From: a virus | Length of the DNA: 34,816 nucleotides | Virus record (IMG/VR): IMGVR_UViG_3300033141_001276 | Location: 1 to 34,816 of that record | Strand: one strand, 5' to 3' | In this document: positions 6,797-12,924 of the stretch, piece by piece | Position numbering within the stretch: position 1 is the stretch's first letter | Layout of the letters: each line of letters begins with the position of its first letter | Position numbers and translations under genes: made by a program | Notes under the pieces: model-generated | The model's input: only the letters and a program-made list of their open reading frames with translations | Told to the model about the DNA's origin: nothing | The model's database searches: none

Positions 6797-6841
6797 CCTA
6801 CTCGCTGTCTCGTGACGCGGGCTAGACGGATGGCGAGTAGG
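6797..6841 (+). other. Stem-loop in the 6787-6882 gap
   Basis: CCTACTCGC (6797-6805) pairs perfectly with GCGAGTAGG (6833-6841), with an inner GTCT/AGAC stem. No U-run follows. It lies between two zinc-protein genes and could be an RNA stability or processing element. Confidence 0.4.
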
Positions 6842-6882
6842 CGGCGGGCGTTATATATTCATTCAGTGAAAGGGGAAATACA

Positions 6883-7203
6883 ATGACTGTAATGATGAAA
6901 TGTGGACACGCAGCGAATGCCGTGATGGATGATGGCAAACCCGTCTGTGCTATCTGCTACGGGCTCGATCCGGGGGCGGTGATCATCGACGAGAACCCGC
7001 CAGACCTGACAGGCCGCATGGCACGATGCACGTACTACGGCCGAACCTTCAGGCGTGGCCATTGCGAATGCAGCATTTGCCGCAAGCAGCCAGACAACAT
7101 TTGCCGATGCGAAAAGCCCTCGTCAACGAAACTAGCCTTTTTCAGCGCTCATCCGGAGGAAGAGTACGACGAATTTTACTGCGGTTGCCATAGCTGGGAT
7201 TAG
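6883..7203 (+). CDS. Cys/His-rich phage protein (CGHAANA type)
   Basis: 106 residues. Motifs: KCGHAANA, PVCAICYG, a DLTGRMARCTYYGR block, four more Cys in a CECSICRKQPDNICRC run, and a terminal FYCGCHSWD. The CGH...A, CAIC, LTGRMA and DEFYCGC series is one I associate with a widespread small phage family of unknown function. At least two zinc sites are likely. The AAAGGGG SD lies 6 bases before the ATG. It is probably intracellular and expressed early. Confidence 0.65.
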   Translation: MTVMMKCGHAANAVMDDGKPVCAICYGLDPGAVIIDENPPDLTGRMARCTYYGRTFRRGHCECSICRKQPDNICRCEKPSSTKLAFFSAHPEEEYDEFYCGCHSWD

Positions 7204-7216
7204 TAGGAGGAGAATG

Positions 7217-7369
7217 ATGTCTGACAAAACCGTTTATAGCGTCAATGGCGGCTTGCCCTACGTACGTATCCTGTGGGCGGAGGAACCGCGACACGTGGTC
7301 TGTGAGGTGGTTAGGGCTGGCGTCATTGGCCCAGCCCAGCATGGTGGCGCATCGGCACGAGACCATTAA
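7217..7369 (+). CDS. Small hypothetical protein
   Basis: 50 residues from the second ATG of an ATGATG pair (GGAGG at 7206-7210, spacing 6). The sequence VYSVNGGLPYVRILWAEEPRHVVCEVVRAG looks like a small beta-rich fold. No family recognised. It follows the Cys-rich gene by 13 bases. The start and length are supported by the SD and absence of alternatives on either strand. Confidence 0.45.
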   Translation: MSDKTVYSVNGGLPYVRILWAEEPRHVVCEVVRAGVIGPAQHGGASARDH

Positions 7370-7399
7370 TAGAAGAGAGTGAATTAAAGGAGATTGACA

Positions 7400-7420
7400 A
7401 TGCCAAGGATAAGGGGCTGA
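7400..7420 (+). CDS. Six-residue leader peptide upstream of the double-HTH gene
   Basis: A strong SD (AAAGGAG, 7386-7392) precedes ATG 7400, which encodes only MPRIRG before TGA at 7418-7420. The stop is 3 bases before the GTG of the 7424 gene. The real gene's own SD-like AAGGGG lies inside this mini-ORF. This looks like a translational coupler or regulatory uORF; the alternative is a remnant start whose frame was broken. Confidence 0.4.
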   Translation: MPRIRG

Positions 7421-7423
7421 CCC

Positions 7424-8224
7424 GTGGATAGCAATTACATCTCACCATATCAGGCATCCCGCACGCTAGGCGTCAGCACAGATGTCCTGTATCGCGCATG
7501 TAAACGCGGACTCGTGCCAGGCGCGATACAGGCGAACGGGCATTGGCAAGTGCCTGTTGAGGCGGTAGAGCATTGTCAAGTACGAACGGCTGGGCCCAAA
7601 CATTATTTGCAATGGGCCGAGCCGTCTGTGCTCAGCGTCGGCACATTCGCCCAACGATTGGGCGTAAATGCAAGCTCGGTCTATGCAGCCATACGAGAGA
7701 ATAAGCTCCCGGCGCAACGGATTGACGGCCATTGGCAAATAGACGCCAGGTGGCTCAACAGTTGTGAACCATATATAACCGACGGCGGGCGGCATGGGGT
7801 CCATTGGCCGCGGGAGGGCGAGCGGCACACGAAACGGCAATCACATTTGCCATATGAGCACGATCCGACCAGGTGCAGGCTATGTGGCATCATTCTGGCC
7901 CTCGATGGTTGCCCAGGCCACCCGCCCGACGATCCGGCCACAACGGATGTGTGTTGGCGATGTAAGGAGGAGGGCAGGGGGGAGGAGAAGAAAGTGATAG
8001 TTTACGCGCGCTCATATAGCCAGACCGTATCCGTAATCACCGATTGTGACACAGAACGCGACTATAGAGTAGTGCCGCTAGACGAAGGCCAGCGGGCGCA
8101 TCGCATCTGCACAATGCTGGCCGCCGCCAACCAGGGGACGCTAGTTGAGTTTGACGACGATGGGACTTGGCGATATGCGGCCAACGGGTTCGAGCATAGG
8201 CCAGTGGGCACGGAGGATGAATAA
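7424..8224 (+). CDS. Double-HTH protein with zinc-binding C-terminal region
   Basis: 266 residues from GTG 7424. Two similar HTH blocks: about 4-46 (ISPYQASRTLGVSTDVLYRACKRG...NGHWQVPVEAV) and about 70-112 (LSVGTFAQRLGVNASSVYAAIREN...DGHWQIDARWL). Both end in a wing with the (N/D)GHWQ signature, so they are internal duplicates. CRLCG (151-155) and CWRC (177-180) suggest a zinc site. The last 75 residues are acidic with a beta pattern. It is probably a DNA-binding regulator or an organiser of the early region. The upstream mini-ORF may tune its translation. The HTH type is the same as in the 4438 protein. Confidence 0.65.
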   Translation: MDSNYISPYQASRTLGVSTDVLYRACKRGLVPGAIQANGHWQVPVEAVEHCQVRTAGPKHYLQWAEPSVLSVGTFAQRLGVNASSVYAAIRENKLPAQRIDGHWQIDARWLNSCEPYITDGGRHGVHWPREGERHTKRQSHLPYEHDPTRCRLCGIILALDGCPGHPPDDPATTDVCWRCKEEGRGEEKKVIVYARSYSQTVSVITDCDTERDYRVVPLDEGQRAHRICTMLAAANQGTLVEFDDDGTWRYAANGFEHRPVGTEDE

Positions 8225-8226
8225 TG

Positions 8227-8286
8227 ATGCGCAATCCAATAGCCAAGGCCTACTATGCTCGGTGTCTAGATATTCTACGCTTATAG
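8227..8286 (+). CDS. Possible 19-residue peptide
   Basis: An ATGATG pair overlaps the stop of the preceding gene and opens a short frame (RNPIAKAYYARCLDILRL) ending at TAG 8284-8286. Coupling by overlap makes translation possible, but the peptide is too short for composition to help. Reported mainly because the same ATGATG start context recurs in this genome. Confidence 0.25.
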   Translation: MRNPIAKAYYARCLDILRL

Positions 8287-8302
8287 GTACATAGGAGGCA
8301 AC

Positions 8303-8500
8303 ATGGACGAATCAAATGACAAGCTACACGTCTACATAGTGACAACAGAGGCTATGCTAATACGCCGTTATAGAGTAAGGGCGGCGAGCAAATGGGACGC
8401 GGAGGAAATGTTAGAGGCAGGCAGACTTGGCGAGCCAGTGCAAGAGGATACCGATGGTGAGGAGGTTAGCGGCGTATGGCGGGTAAGGGAGGAGACATAA
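8303..8500 (+). CDS. Small hypothetical protein
   Basis: 65 residues; SD AGGAGG lies 5 bases before the ATG. Acidic, with a beta/alpha pattern (HVYIVTTEAMLIRRYRVRAASKWDAEEML). The RYRVRA.S.WDAEEM element is typical of small phage early proteins but not diagnostic. The stop overlaps the next gene's start. Confidence 0.6.
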   Translation: MDESNDKLHVYIVTTEAMLIRRYRVRAASKWDAEEMLEAGRLGEPVQEDTDGEEVSGVWRVREET

Positions 8501-8625
8501 TGCAACGCCTAATCTCATCTCTGCTCTGGCTGATCATCGTGGCTAGCCTGGGCTACGCGCTATGGCAGCGGGCAGTAGAGGCCCTGTTGCGGGTTGCGCC
8601 GTGGCTATTGCTGATAACGAGATAG
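8500..8625 (+). CDS. Small membrane protein
   Basis: 41 residues. One long hydrophobic segment (LISSLLWLIIVASLGYALW) is followed by an amphipathic stretch (RAVEALLRVAPWLLLITR). The ATG overlaps the preceding stop, and GGGAGGAG of the previous gene's end serves as SD. It is the last gene before promoter P2. No family recognised. Confidence 0.5.
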   Translation: MQRLISSLLWLIIVASLGYALWQRAVEALLRVAPWLLLITR

Positions 8626-8662
8626 CCGACGATTGCCCATTGCTGAATATTGAGTGGCAAAT

Positions 8663-8691
8663 TTGACAGCAACGAATGTCTATGCTATGAT
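8663..8691 (+). promoter_or_regulatory. Promoter P2 for the replication module
   Basis: TTGACA at 8663-8668, a 17-base spacer, and TGC-TATGAT with the hexamer at 8686-8691. Transcription should start near 8698. It is in the 8626-8833 gene-free stretch, which otherwise holds the structured leader described next. Confidence 0.85.
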
Positions 8692-8697
8692 GGTGGG

Positions 8698-8812
8698 CGT
8701 GAGGAGTCGTATTCTTGGTCGTAAAGAGAGGATTTTTATATAATGGCAAATAGGCCCGCAAGGTCAAAACGGCTGGCTCCTCACACGCTGCTATCCTTTC
8801 GCCTTGCGGGCC
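8698..8812 (+). ncRNA. Structured leader RNA of the replication operon (pseudoknot-capable)
   Basis: Two interleaved inverted repeats follow the predicted transcription start. GTGAGGAG (8699-8706) pairs with CTCCTCAC (8777-8784). GGCCCGCAAGG (8753-8763) pairs perfectly with CCTTGCGGGCC (8802-8812). Because the order is A-B-A'-B', the two stems form a pseudoknot or alternate with each other. The second stem ends 12 bases before the SD of the 8834 gene. There is no U-run, so simple termination is unlikely. It may be a translational or transcriptional control element for the initiator protein, or a separate small RNA. Confidence 0.5.
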
Positions 8813-8833
8813 TTCTGCATTATGGGAGCGTTT

Positions 8834-9688
8834 ATGAAAACATGGGTTAAGCTCTACACGGAAATCAATCGCGATCCCACACTGGGCGAATTAACGTGGG
8901 CACAACGTGGTATATGGGGGGCATTGCTGGCGCTGGCTGGTGAAATTGACGCCCGCGATGAGGAGGGTAACGAGAATGGAGAGCTTGATACTATCGAACG
9001 GGTGGCATGGCGGATTCGGTGCGATGTTATCGACTTGCAGGAGGCTATCACGGCATTTGAGGAGCGCGGCATGGTCGATGGGAGCGGCGACGTCCTATAT
9101 TTGTGTAATTATGCAAGATGCCAGGCTCGCGCGCCCTCCGCATCACGCCGAGCCGTTGCGGAGAGAGTACAACGACACCGTGCCCAAGACGCGCGAGAGT
9201 GTAGCGAGGATGTAACGAGATGTAACGAGGGTGTAACGAGGGTGAAACGAGGCGTAACGCCCTCAGATACAGATCCAGATACAGATACAAACTCAGATAC
9301 AGATTCAGATATAGGCGCTAAAGCGCAGCCCTCCGATCCTCCCCCCGATCCTCCCCCCAAAAAGAAGCCCAAATCACGAGCAGACCCGCGCACAAAATCT
9401 ACGCCTATTCAGGCCATTAGGGCCGTAATTGGGGGGCGTCGCTATCCCCCGCGCGAGCTATACGATACGATCATATCTGTGGTAGGCAATCATCCCGATA
9501 TGGCCCTCTTAAAGGCGTGCCGAGCCGAATGGATAACGCGCGGGTACAACCCCAACTCATGGAAGTGGCTAACCGAGTGGTATTCTAGTGGGCGAATACC
9601 GCCACAAGCACAAGGCAAATCGCAATCCGTTCTGGCGCAAACTCAAGCCGCCCTTGACGCATACCAGAAAAGGATAGACGGTGGCTAA
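8834..9688 (+). CDS. Replisome organizer / replication initiator (DnaD-like)
   Basis: 284 residues from ATG 8834, with GGGAG 5 bases upstream; ATG 8822 and TTG 8804 are earlier options, but the latter overlaps the leader stem. The N-terminal about 100 residues match phage replisome-organizer winged-helix domains (WVKLYTEINRDPTLGELTWAQRGIWGALLALAGEID). A low-complexity linker follows at about 125-185, with DT/DS repeats and PPPDPPPKKK. The C-terminal domain ends with ITRGYNPNSWKWLTEWY, similar to DnaD/replisome-organizer tails. It should bind the phage origin and recruit the helicase loader. The linker DNA carries iteron-like repeats (9201-9260), so the origin may lie inside this gene. Confidence 0.75.
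   Translation: MKTWVKLYTEINRDPTLGELTWAQRGIWGALLALAGEIDARDEEGNENGELDTIERVAWRIRCDVIDLQEAITAFEERGMVDGSGDVLYLCNYARCQARAPSASRRAVAERVQRHRAQDARECSEDVTRCNEGVTRVKRGVTPSDTDPDTDTNSDTDSDIGAKAQPSDPPPDPPPKKKPKSRADPRTKSTPIQAIRAVIGGRRYPPRELYDTIISVVGNHPDMALLKACRAEWITRGYNPNSWKWLTEWYSSGRIPPQAQGKSQSVLAQTQAALDAYQKRIDGG
9201..9260 (+). repeat. Six iteron-like GTAACGAGG direct repeats, candidate origin
   Basis: Units begin at 9201 (GTAGCGAGG), 9212 (GTAACGAGA), 9222 (GTAACGAGG), 9233 (GTAACGAGG), 9244 (GAAACGAGG) and 9254 (GTAACGCCC). Spacings are 11, 10, 11, 11 and 10 bases, about one DNA turn. They are not multiples of three, so the repeat falls in changing codon frames and must be conserved at the DNA level. 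This resembles the iterons inside lambda gene O. Confidence 0.7.
9264..9311 (+). repeat. Eight 6-bp CAGATA-type repeats next to the iterons
   Basis: CAGATA or close variants at 9264, 9270, 9276, 9282, 9288 (CAAACT), 9294, 9300 and 9306. They encode an (S/T/P/N)-D linker. They are A/T-richer than the flanks and lie 3 bases after the iterons, so they may be the unwinding element of an origin. A protein-level linker repeat is the alternative, since 6 is a multiple of 3. CCGATCCTCCCC is then repeated twice in the following Pro-rich part. Confidence 0.6.
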
Positions 9689-10193
9689 CAAGAACACGCT
9701 TAAGCAAATGTTCATTTTGCTAAGGGCCAATTGGCCGCGATATGCTTTCTCAGAGCACACGGTGATTGTCTATGAGAAATGTCTGGCCGATATACCGGAC
9801 GATGTATTAGCGGCGGCGACTCTGGATTGCATTGGGCGGTGCACATACTGGCCGAAAGTAGCAGAGATGCGCGACGCGTGTTACCGGATTATGAACAATG
9901 CGCTAGACCAACCAACGGCGCACGAGGCATGGGCCGAGGCGATACGCGCGATGGGGGCACATGACAGACACCTTCAGCCACTGACAGAGCGGACAATAAA
10001 ATGCCTGGGGGGTATGTCTGCAATAGGCCGTAGTCAAGAGACAGAGTTGGGCAATTGGCGAGCACGGTTTATCAAAACGTATGAGGCGCTAGAATCACGA
10101 GACAGGGCGCGGGCCATGACCTTGCCTATGGTGCGCCAGATCACAGAGCAAATCGAATCAGCTAAGCTGCTGGAGGGGAAAAGTGAATCATAG
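9681..10193 (+). CDS. Helicase-loader-like protein (G39P type)
   Basis: 170 residues from GTG 9681, overlapping the initiator gene by 8 bases. The N-terminal about 70 residues match the G39P-like helicase loader pattern: small helical bundle with FILLRANWPRYAFSEHTVIVYEKCLADIPDDVLAAATLDCIGRCTYWPKVAEMRDA. In SPP1, G39P binds helicase G40P and delivers it to the origin protein G38P. No helicase gene is present here, so the host DnaB is the likely client. The C-terminal half is helical and Arg/Glu-rich. Gene order initiator-loader is the same as in SPP1-like modules. Confidence 0.7.
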   Translation: MANKNTLKQMFILLRANWPRYAFSEHTVIVYEKCLADIPDDVLAAATLDCIGRCTYWPKVAEMRDACYRIMNNALDQPTAHEAWAEAIRAMGAHDRHLQPLTERTIKCLGGMSAIGRSQETELGNWRARFIKTYEALESRDRARAMTLPMVRQITEQIESAKLLEGKSES

Positions 10194-10416
10194 TTATTGC
10201 CAGGGGTGGCTTGACGCAATACGGGCCATGACCGACCTCGTATTGGCAGAAAAGATGGATTTTGTAGATGCGCAAGTGCGGTGCATGGACTGGTATCATG
10301 AGAATCTTTTGCCACGAACGGCGGTTCCCGTTATGCCGCGCGAATCGCTGAGGACAGTGTCAGAGATACCGTTTACAGACGAACCGGAAGATCAAGAAAG
10401 GGGGCATAATGGATAA
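10183..10416 (+). CDS. Small hypothetical protein
   Basis: 77 residues from GTG 10183, preceded by GGAGGGG. Helical N-terminal half (GWLDAIRAMTDLVLAEKMDFVDAQVRCMDWYHENLL), acidic tail. It overlaps both neighbours by 8-11 bases, so it is part of the replication operon. No family recognised. Confidence 0.6.
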   Translation: MNHSYCQGWLDAIRAMTDLVLAEKMDFVDAQVRCMDWYHENLLPRTAVPVMPRESLRTVSEIPFTDEPEDQERGHNG

Positions 10417-10603
10417 CGAGGTAAACGAGAACGGACGTACCCCATGGTACGATTACTGGGCATGGTTCTGGCATATAGGGAGATGGTTGGGCGGTGGTAT
10501 TGAGCTGGGTATGTGGATGTGGCGGCTAGGCATAGAAATGTATTATGCCGAGGGGCAGGTGGGGTTCGGGCTATATTTGGGGCCGGTTGAGCTGAGCATA
10601 TAG
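10409..10603 (+). CDS. Trp/Gly-rich small protein
   Basis: 64 residues; seven Trp and many Gly and Tyr (YDYWAWFWHIGRWLGGG...GMWMWRLGIEMYY). Amphipathic, possibly membrane-associated. SD AAGGGGG precedes the ATG, which overlaps the previous stop. Function unknown. Confidence 0.5.
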   Translation: MDNEVNENGRTPWYDYWAWFWHIGRWLGGGIELGMWMWRLGIEMYYAEGQVGFGLYLGPVELSI

Positions 10604-10614
10604 ATAGGGGCATG

Positions 10615-10920
10615 ATGGACAAACAAACTGATGCCGAAAGGTTGTTAGGTACATATGAGGATATAGTAACGGCTATGCATGATGCATTAGATCCACTATT
10701 GTCGTATATCTACGAAATGGTTGATGTCCTAGAAGTCCTATTCGAAAGGTTGATATTGGCTCTACGTCCAATAATCACGGAATTGCGCCGTCTGCAATTG
10801 TATCTGGTGTGTAGGCGCAAGGGTATTCCGCCGCTCGCGAGCAAGCTAATTTCTAGAGCGTGTCCGTGGTGGTGGCTGCCGGAGCTAGATGTTGATCTAT
10901 TATGGGACAACGTCTCGTAA
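10615..10920 (+). CDS. Helical hypothetical protein
   Basis: 101 residues from the second ATG of an ATGATG pair (AGGGG 4 bases upstream). A long amphipathic helix region (residues about 5-60, IVTAMHDALDPLLSYIYEMVDVLEVLFERLILALRP) and a basic Cys/Trp-rich C-terminal part (CRRKGIPP...ACPWWWLPELD). Similar helical phage proteins are often of unknown function. Codon use looks more A/T-rich than the flanks by eye. Confidence 0.6.
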   Translation: MDKQTDAERLLGTYEDIVTAMHDALDPLLSYIYEMVDVLEVLFERLILALRPIITELRRLQLYLVCRRKGIPPLASKLISRACPWWWLPELDVDLLWDNVS

Positions 10921-10933
10921 TGTCAGCGTGACA
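10921..10933. promoter_or_regulatory. Short palindrome TGTCA-GCG-TGACA
   Basis: Perfect 5-bp arms around a 3-base centre, in the 30-base gap before the 10951 gene. It could be a protein-binding site; nothing else supports this. Confidence 0.25.
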
Positions 10934-10950
10934 TATTAGAAGGGGGAAAG

Positions 10951-11268
10951 ATGAATATACCAGATGTGTTATATTTGCACATGTTGACATCGATGTTTGT
11001 GGAAGTACCAGATTTTAGTGCCATGACGTTCAGTGACAAACGTATCAACGATACTGACATAGCCTACCGCCGAGAGCCAGAATGGACGCGAGTTGAGGAT
11101 GGGTTGCCAAAGGAGGGTGCGGCGGTGTGGATTAGACTAGAGATAATGAGAAGGCCGGTCATAATTGAGGCAGATTATGATTATGGCGTTTGGCAGCCGG
11201 GAGAATATGAGAACGTGACTCACTGGATGCCTCGCCAAGAACGGCCAGAGCCGCCGAGGGAGGAATGA
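10951..11268 (+). CDS. DUF551-like protein
   Basis: 105 residues. Residues about 46-95 carry the DUF551 pattern: W(T)RVEDGLPKEGAAVWIRL, then a variable strand region, a Y..G.W stretch and the terminal VTHWMP. DUF551 is common in phage early regions; its function is unknown. The SD AGAAGGGGG precedes the ATG. The N-terminal about 40 residues are unique to this protein. Confidence 0.6.
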   Translation: MNIPDVLYLHMLTSMFVEVPDFSAMTFSDKRINDTDIAYRREPEWTRVEDGLPKEGAAVWIRLEIMRRPVIIEADYDYGVWQPGEYENVTHWMPRQERPEPPREE

Positions 11269-11435
11269 TGACGACAACCGATAGACCACATACACATTAT
11301 CAACCATTTGAGCCATTATTTGCCCGGGTATTTACGAGACACTGTCAGAGACATTTTGCGAGCTATGAGGTGTGCAAACACCCGCTATGCCGGTTGACGT
11401 ATAGGCTGGAGAAATGGTGGTGGTATGGTGGCTAA
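11268..11435 (+). CDS. Small His/Cys-containing protein
   Basis: 55 residues from the second ATG of an ATGATG pair; GAGGGAGG is 4 bases upstream. H and C pairs (RHCQRHF, VCKHPLC) suggest a zinc-binding unit. The ATG overlaps the preceding stop, and its own end overlaps the nuclease start by 11 bases. Overlaps at both ends support a real gene. Confidence 0.5.
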   Translation: MTTTDRPHTHYQPFEPLFARVFTRHCQRHFASYEVCKHPLCRLTYRLEKWWWYGG

Positions 11436-11751
11436 ATCTGCGCTTGAGGCCACATTCGAATTACAATTGCGCGCCGAGGGGATCACGGGATGGGAGCGCG
11501 AAATGTACTTCCATCCGACGCGCAAATGGAGGTTTGATTTTGCCTGGCGCAAGCAAATGTTAGCCGTGGAGATCGATGGTGGCACGTGGAGCGGTGGGCG
11601 TCATGTTCGGGGCAGCGGGTATCAGGGCGACGTGGACAAATTCAATCAGGCGGTATTGCTGGGCTGGCGCGTGCTACATGTAACGCGCCAGATGGTAGAC
11701 GACTGGTCGGGGATTGCGCTGGTTAAACGAGCGTTGGAGGAGGCAAGATGA
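11425..11751 (+). CDS. PD-(D/E)XK-type endonuclease
   Basis: 108 residues. The catalytic core is visible as WRFDF (D38) followed by LAVEIDGG (E49, D51). GRHVRGSGYQGDVDKFNQAVLLGWRVL follows, as in phage nucleases of the DUF559/VSR-like or RusA-position class. Such enzymes resolve Holliday junctions or cut branched DNA. It lies in the replication module, where many phages carry a resolvase, and may work with the annealing protein at 5146. Confidence 0.75.
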   Translation: MVAKSALEATFELQLRAEGITGWEREMYFHPTRKWRFDFAWRKQMLAVEIDGGTWSGGRHVRGSGYQGDVDKFNQAVLLGWRVLHVTRQMVDDWSGIALVKRALEEAR

Positions 11752-12299
11752 GTGGTATAGAGTGGAAGCACGGCCCGACAGAGGATGTCAGTATAGAGGC
11801 GCTGGACGAAATACGAAAGCGCATCCAAGCACTAGAGGCCGCCGTCTATTCAGGGGCGGCGCTAGCAGAGGCACAAAAACAGGCTGCTTTTGAGGAGGAT
11901 TTGGCGCGACGATACCATATAGATGCAATCTATTGGCGTGAACTTTATGAGCAAGGTAAGGCCGAGCTTAAAACAGCACAGGAACACGGCGCAAAAATGG
12001 ATGAAGAGCGCGCCACTTGGGAACGGTGGTTTCGAGACGATGAATCAGAGATAGTTAGGCTTAAAGATGCGCTTGCCGAATCCCGTAAAGAAACGGCGTG
12101 GCAAAAAGAAGAGGCTATAGCGCGCCTCAAAGAAGCCGACGCCTATAGAGACATGCTTTCACAGGCGATAACGGAGAATGAGAAGCTCAGGGCCGAGCTT
12201 GCCAATACAGAGGGTGAGCTAAGGCGCATCACAAAGAGTGAGGAATATTGGCATGAGCGGGCGATAGATGCAGGCCGCGAATTGGAGGAGACAAGATGA
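11748..12299 (+). CDS. Coiled-coil protein
   Basis: 183 residues, almost entirely a charged helix rich in E, A, K and R, with long heptad-like stretches (residues about 18-180). It starts with a 4-base overlap after the nuclease gene and overlaps the zinc-ribbon start by 4. It has no catalytic motif. It may be a structural or adaptor protein of the early/replication module. Confidence 0.6.
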   Translation: MSGIEWKHGPTEDVSIEALDEIRKRIQALEAAVYSGAALAEAQKQAAFEEDLARRYHIDAIYWRELYEQGKAELKTAQEHGAKMDEERATWERWFRDDESEIVRLKDALAESRKETAWQKEEAIARLKEADAYRDMLSQAITENEKLRAELANTEGELRRITKSEEYWHERAIDAGRELEETR

Positions 12300-12511
12300 C
12301 CGAAACGCCGCCGGAATATAACACATCTGTTATATTTTCCAGGCCGTGGCTGTGTGAGAATTGTGGTTACCGGCTAGGCATGGTGGTTGGCGGCGAGATC
12401 ACGCCGCACGGTGAGGTAACGCTGCGGCCAGAATCGGCACGGGTGATATGCCCTCAGTGCGGGCACGCCAACGCATGGCATTTTGCAGAAAAGGCGTGCC
12501 GTTCGGTTTGA
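12296..12511 (+). CDS. Zinc-ribbon protein upstream of the late promoter
   Basis: 71 residues with CENCGY and CPQCGH, a classic two-knuckle zinc ribbon, separated by a beta-rich 32-residue insert. It is the last gene before promoter P3 and the terminator-like hairpin. In lambdoid phages, the late antiterminator Q has a zinc site and lies immediately upstream of its late promoter, so an analogous regulatory role is a position-based idea only. A Com-like translational regulator is another option. Confidence 0.65.
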   Translation: MTETPPEYNTSVIFSRPWLCENCGYRLGMVVGGEITPHGEVTLRPESARVICPQCGHANAWHFAEKACRSV

Positions 12512-12536
12512 CAAATGCAGGAAATTATGCTATAAT
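12508..12536 (+). promoter_or_regulatory. Promoter P3, upstream of the terminase/late genes
   Basis: TTGACA at 12508-12513, a 17-base spacer, and TGC-TATAAT with the hexamer at 12531-12536. Both boxes are consensus. The -35 overlaps the 3' end of the zinc-ribbon gene. Predicted start about 12543. Confidence 0.9.
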
Positions 12537-12555
12537 AGGGCAACGATAGAGGTTT

Positions 12556-12924
12556 ATGGCGCAAGGCGAACATGAGCCACTCGCGAGATTGTCTCGTGGG
12601 TGGCTCTTTTGCGTTATAGAGGCAGATTCGTACTCTATCCGTCGTCGTGGCGGATTGATTACGCTACACATGGGCAAGCCGCAGCGTCACGGGTGGGAGG
12701 GGCGGCAATTGAGCGAGGACGGCGCTGTATTTCGGGCCGCGTTCCCGACGATTCAATCGGCCATTAAGATTTATGGCGATAAACAGGGGATGCGCATCCA
12801 GTTTGACGTGCCAGAATCCGAGATGGGAGAGGCTCTCAAGTTGTTAATGTGGCGCGAGCGGGTGTTGGTAGTGACTGTGAGGCCAGAGAATGACGGAACA
12901 AAAAGCGCAAAATGGCACATCTGA
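12556..12924 (+). CDS. Hypothetical protein before the terminase genes
   Basis: 122 residues if ATG 12556 is used (GAGG lies only 3 bases upstream, a poor fit). An in-frame ATG at 12670 would avoid the hairpin. The body (GGLITLHMGKPQRHGW, then AIKIYGDKQGMRIQFDVPESEMGEALKLLMWRERVLVVTV) resembles a conserved phage family of unknown role, with an alternating beta/alpha layout. It overlaps the terminase small subunit by 35 bases. It may couple transcription or translation to packaging genes. Confidence 0.5.
   Translation: MAQGEHEPLARLSRGWLFCVIEADSYSIRRRGGLITLHMGKPQRHGWEGRQLSEDGAVFRAAFPTIQSAIKIYGDKQGMRIQFDVPESEMGEALKLLMWRERVLVVTVRPENDGTKSAKWHI
12574..12610 (+). terminator. Terminator/attenuator just after promoter P3
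   Basis: GAGCCACTCGCGAGA (12574-12588) pairs with TCTCGTGGGTGGCTC (12592-12606), with two wobble positions and a 3-base loop, followed by TTTT. This is the best intrinsic terminator in the window. It sits about 32 bases downstream of the predicted P3 start and would give an RNA of about 68 bases. It also lies inside codons 7-18 of the next ORF if the ATG at 12556 is used. Confidence 0.75.

Noticed and set aside
7394-7399. TTGACA upstream of the 7424 gene as a promoter
   Set aside because: No -10-like hexamer at 15-19 bases; the bases overlap the mini-ORF start region.
9261-9360. Short regular repeats suggestive of a CRISPR array
   Set aside because: Units are only 6 or 12 bp, contiguous, without spacers, and lie in an open coding frame.
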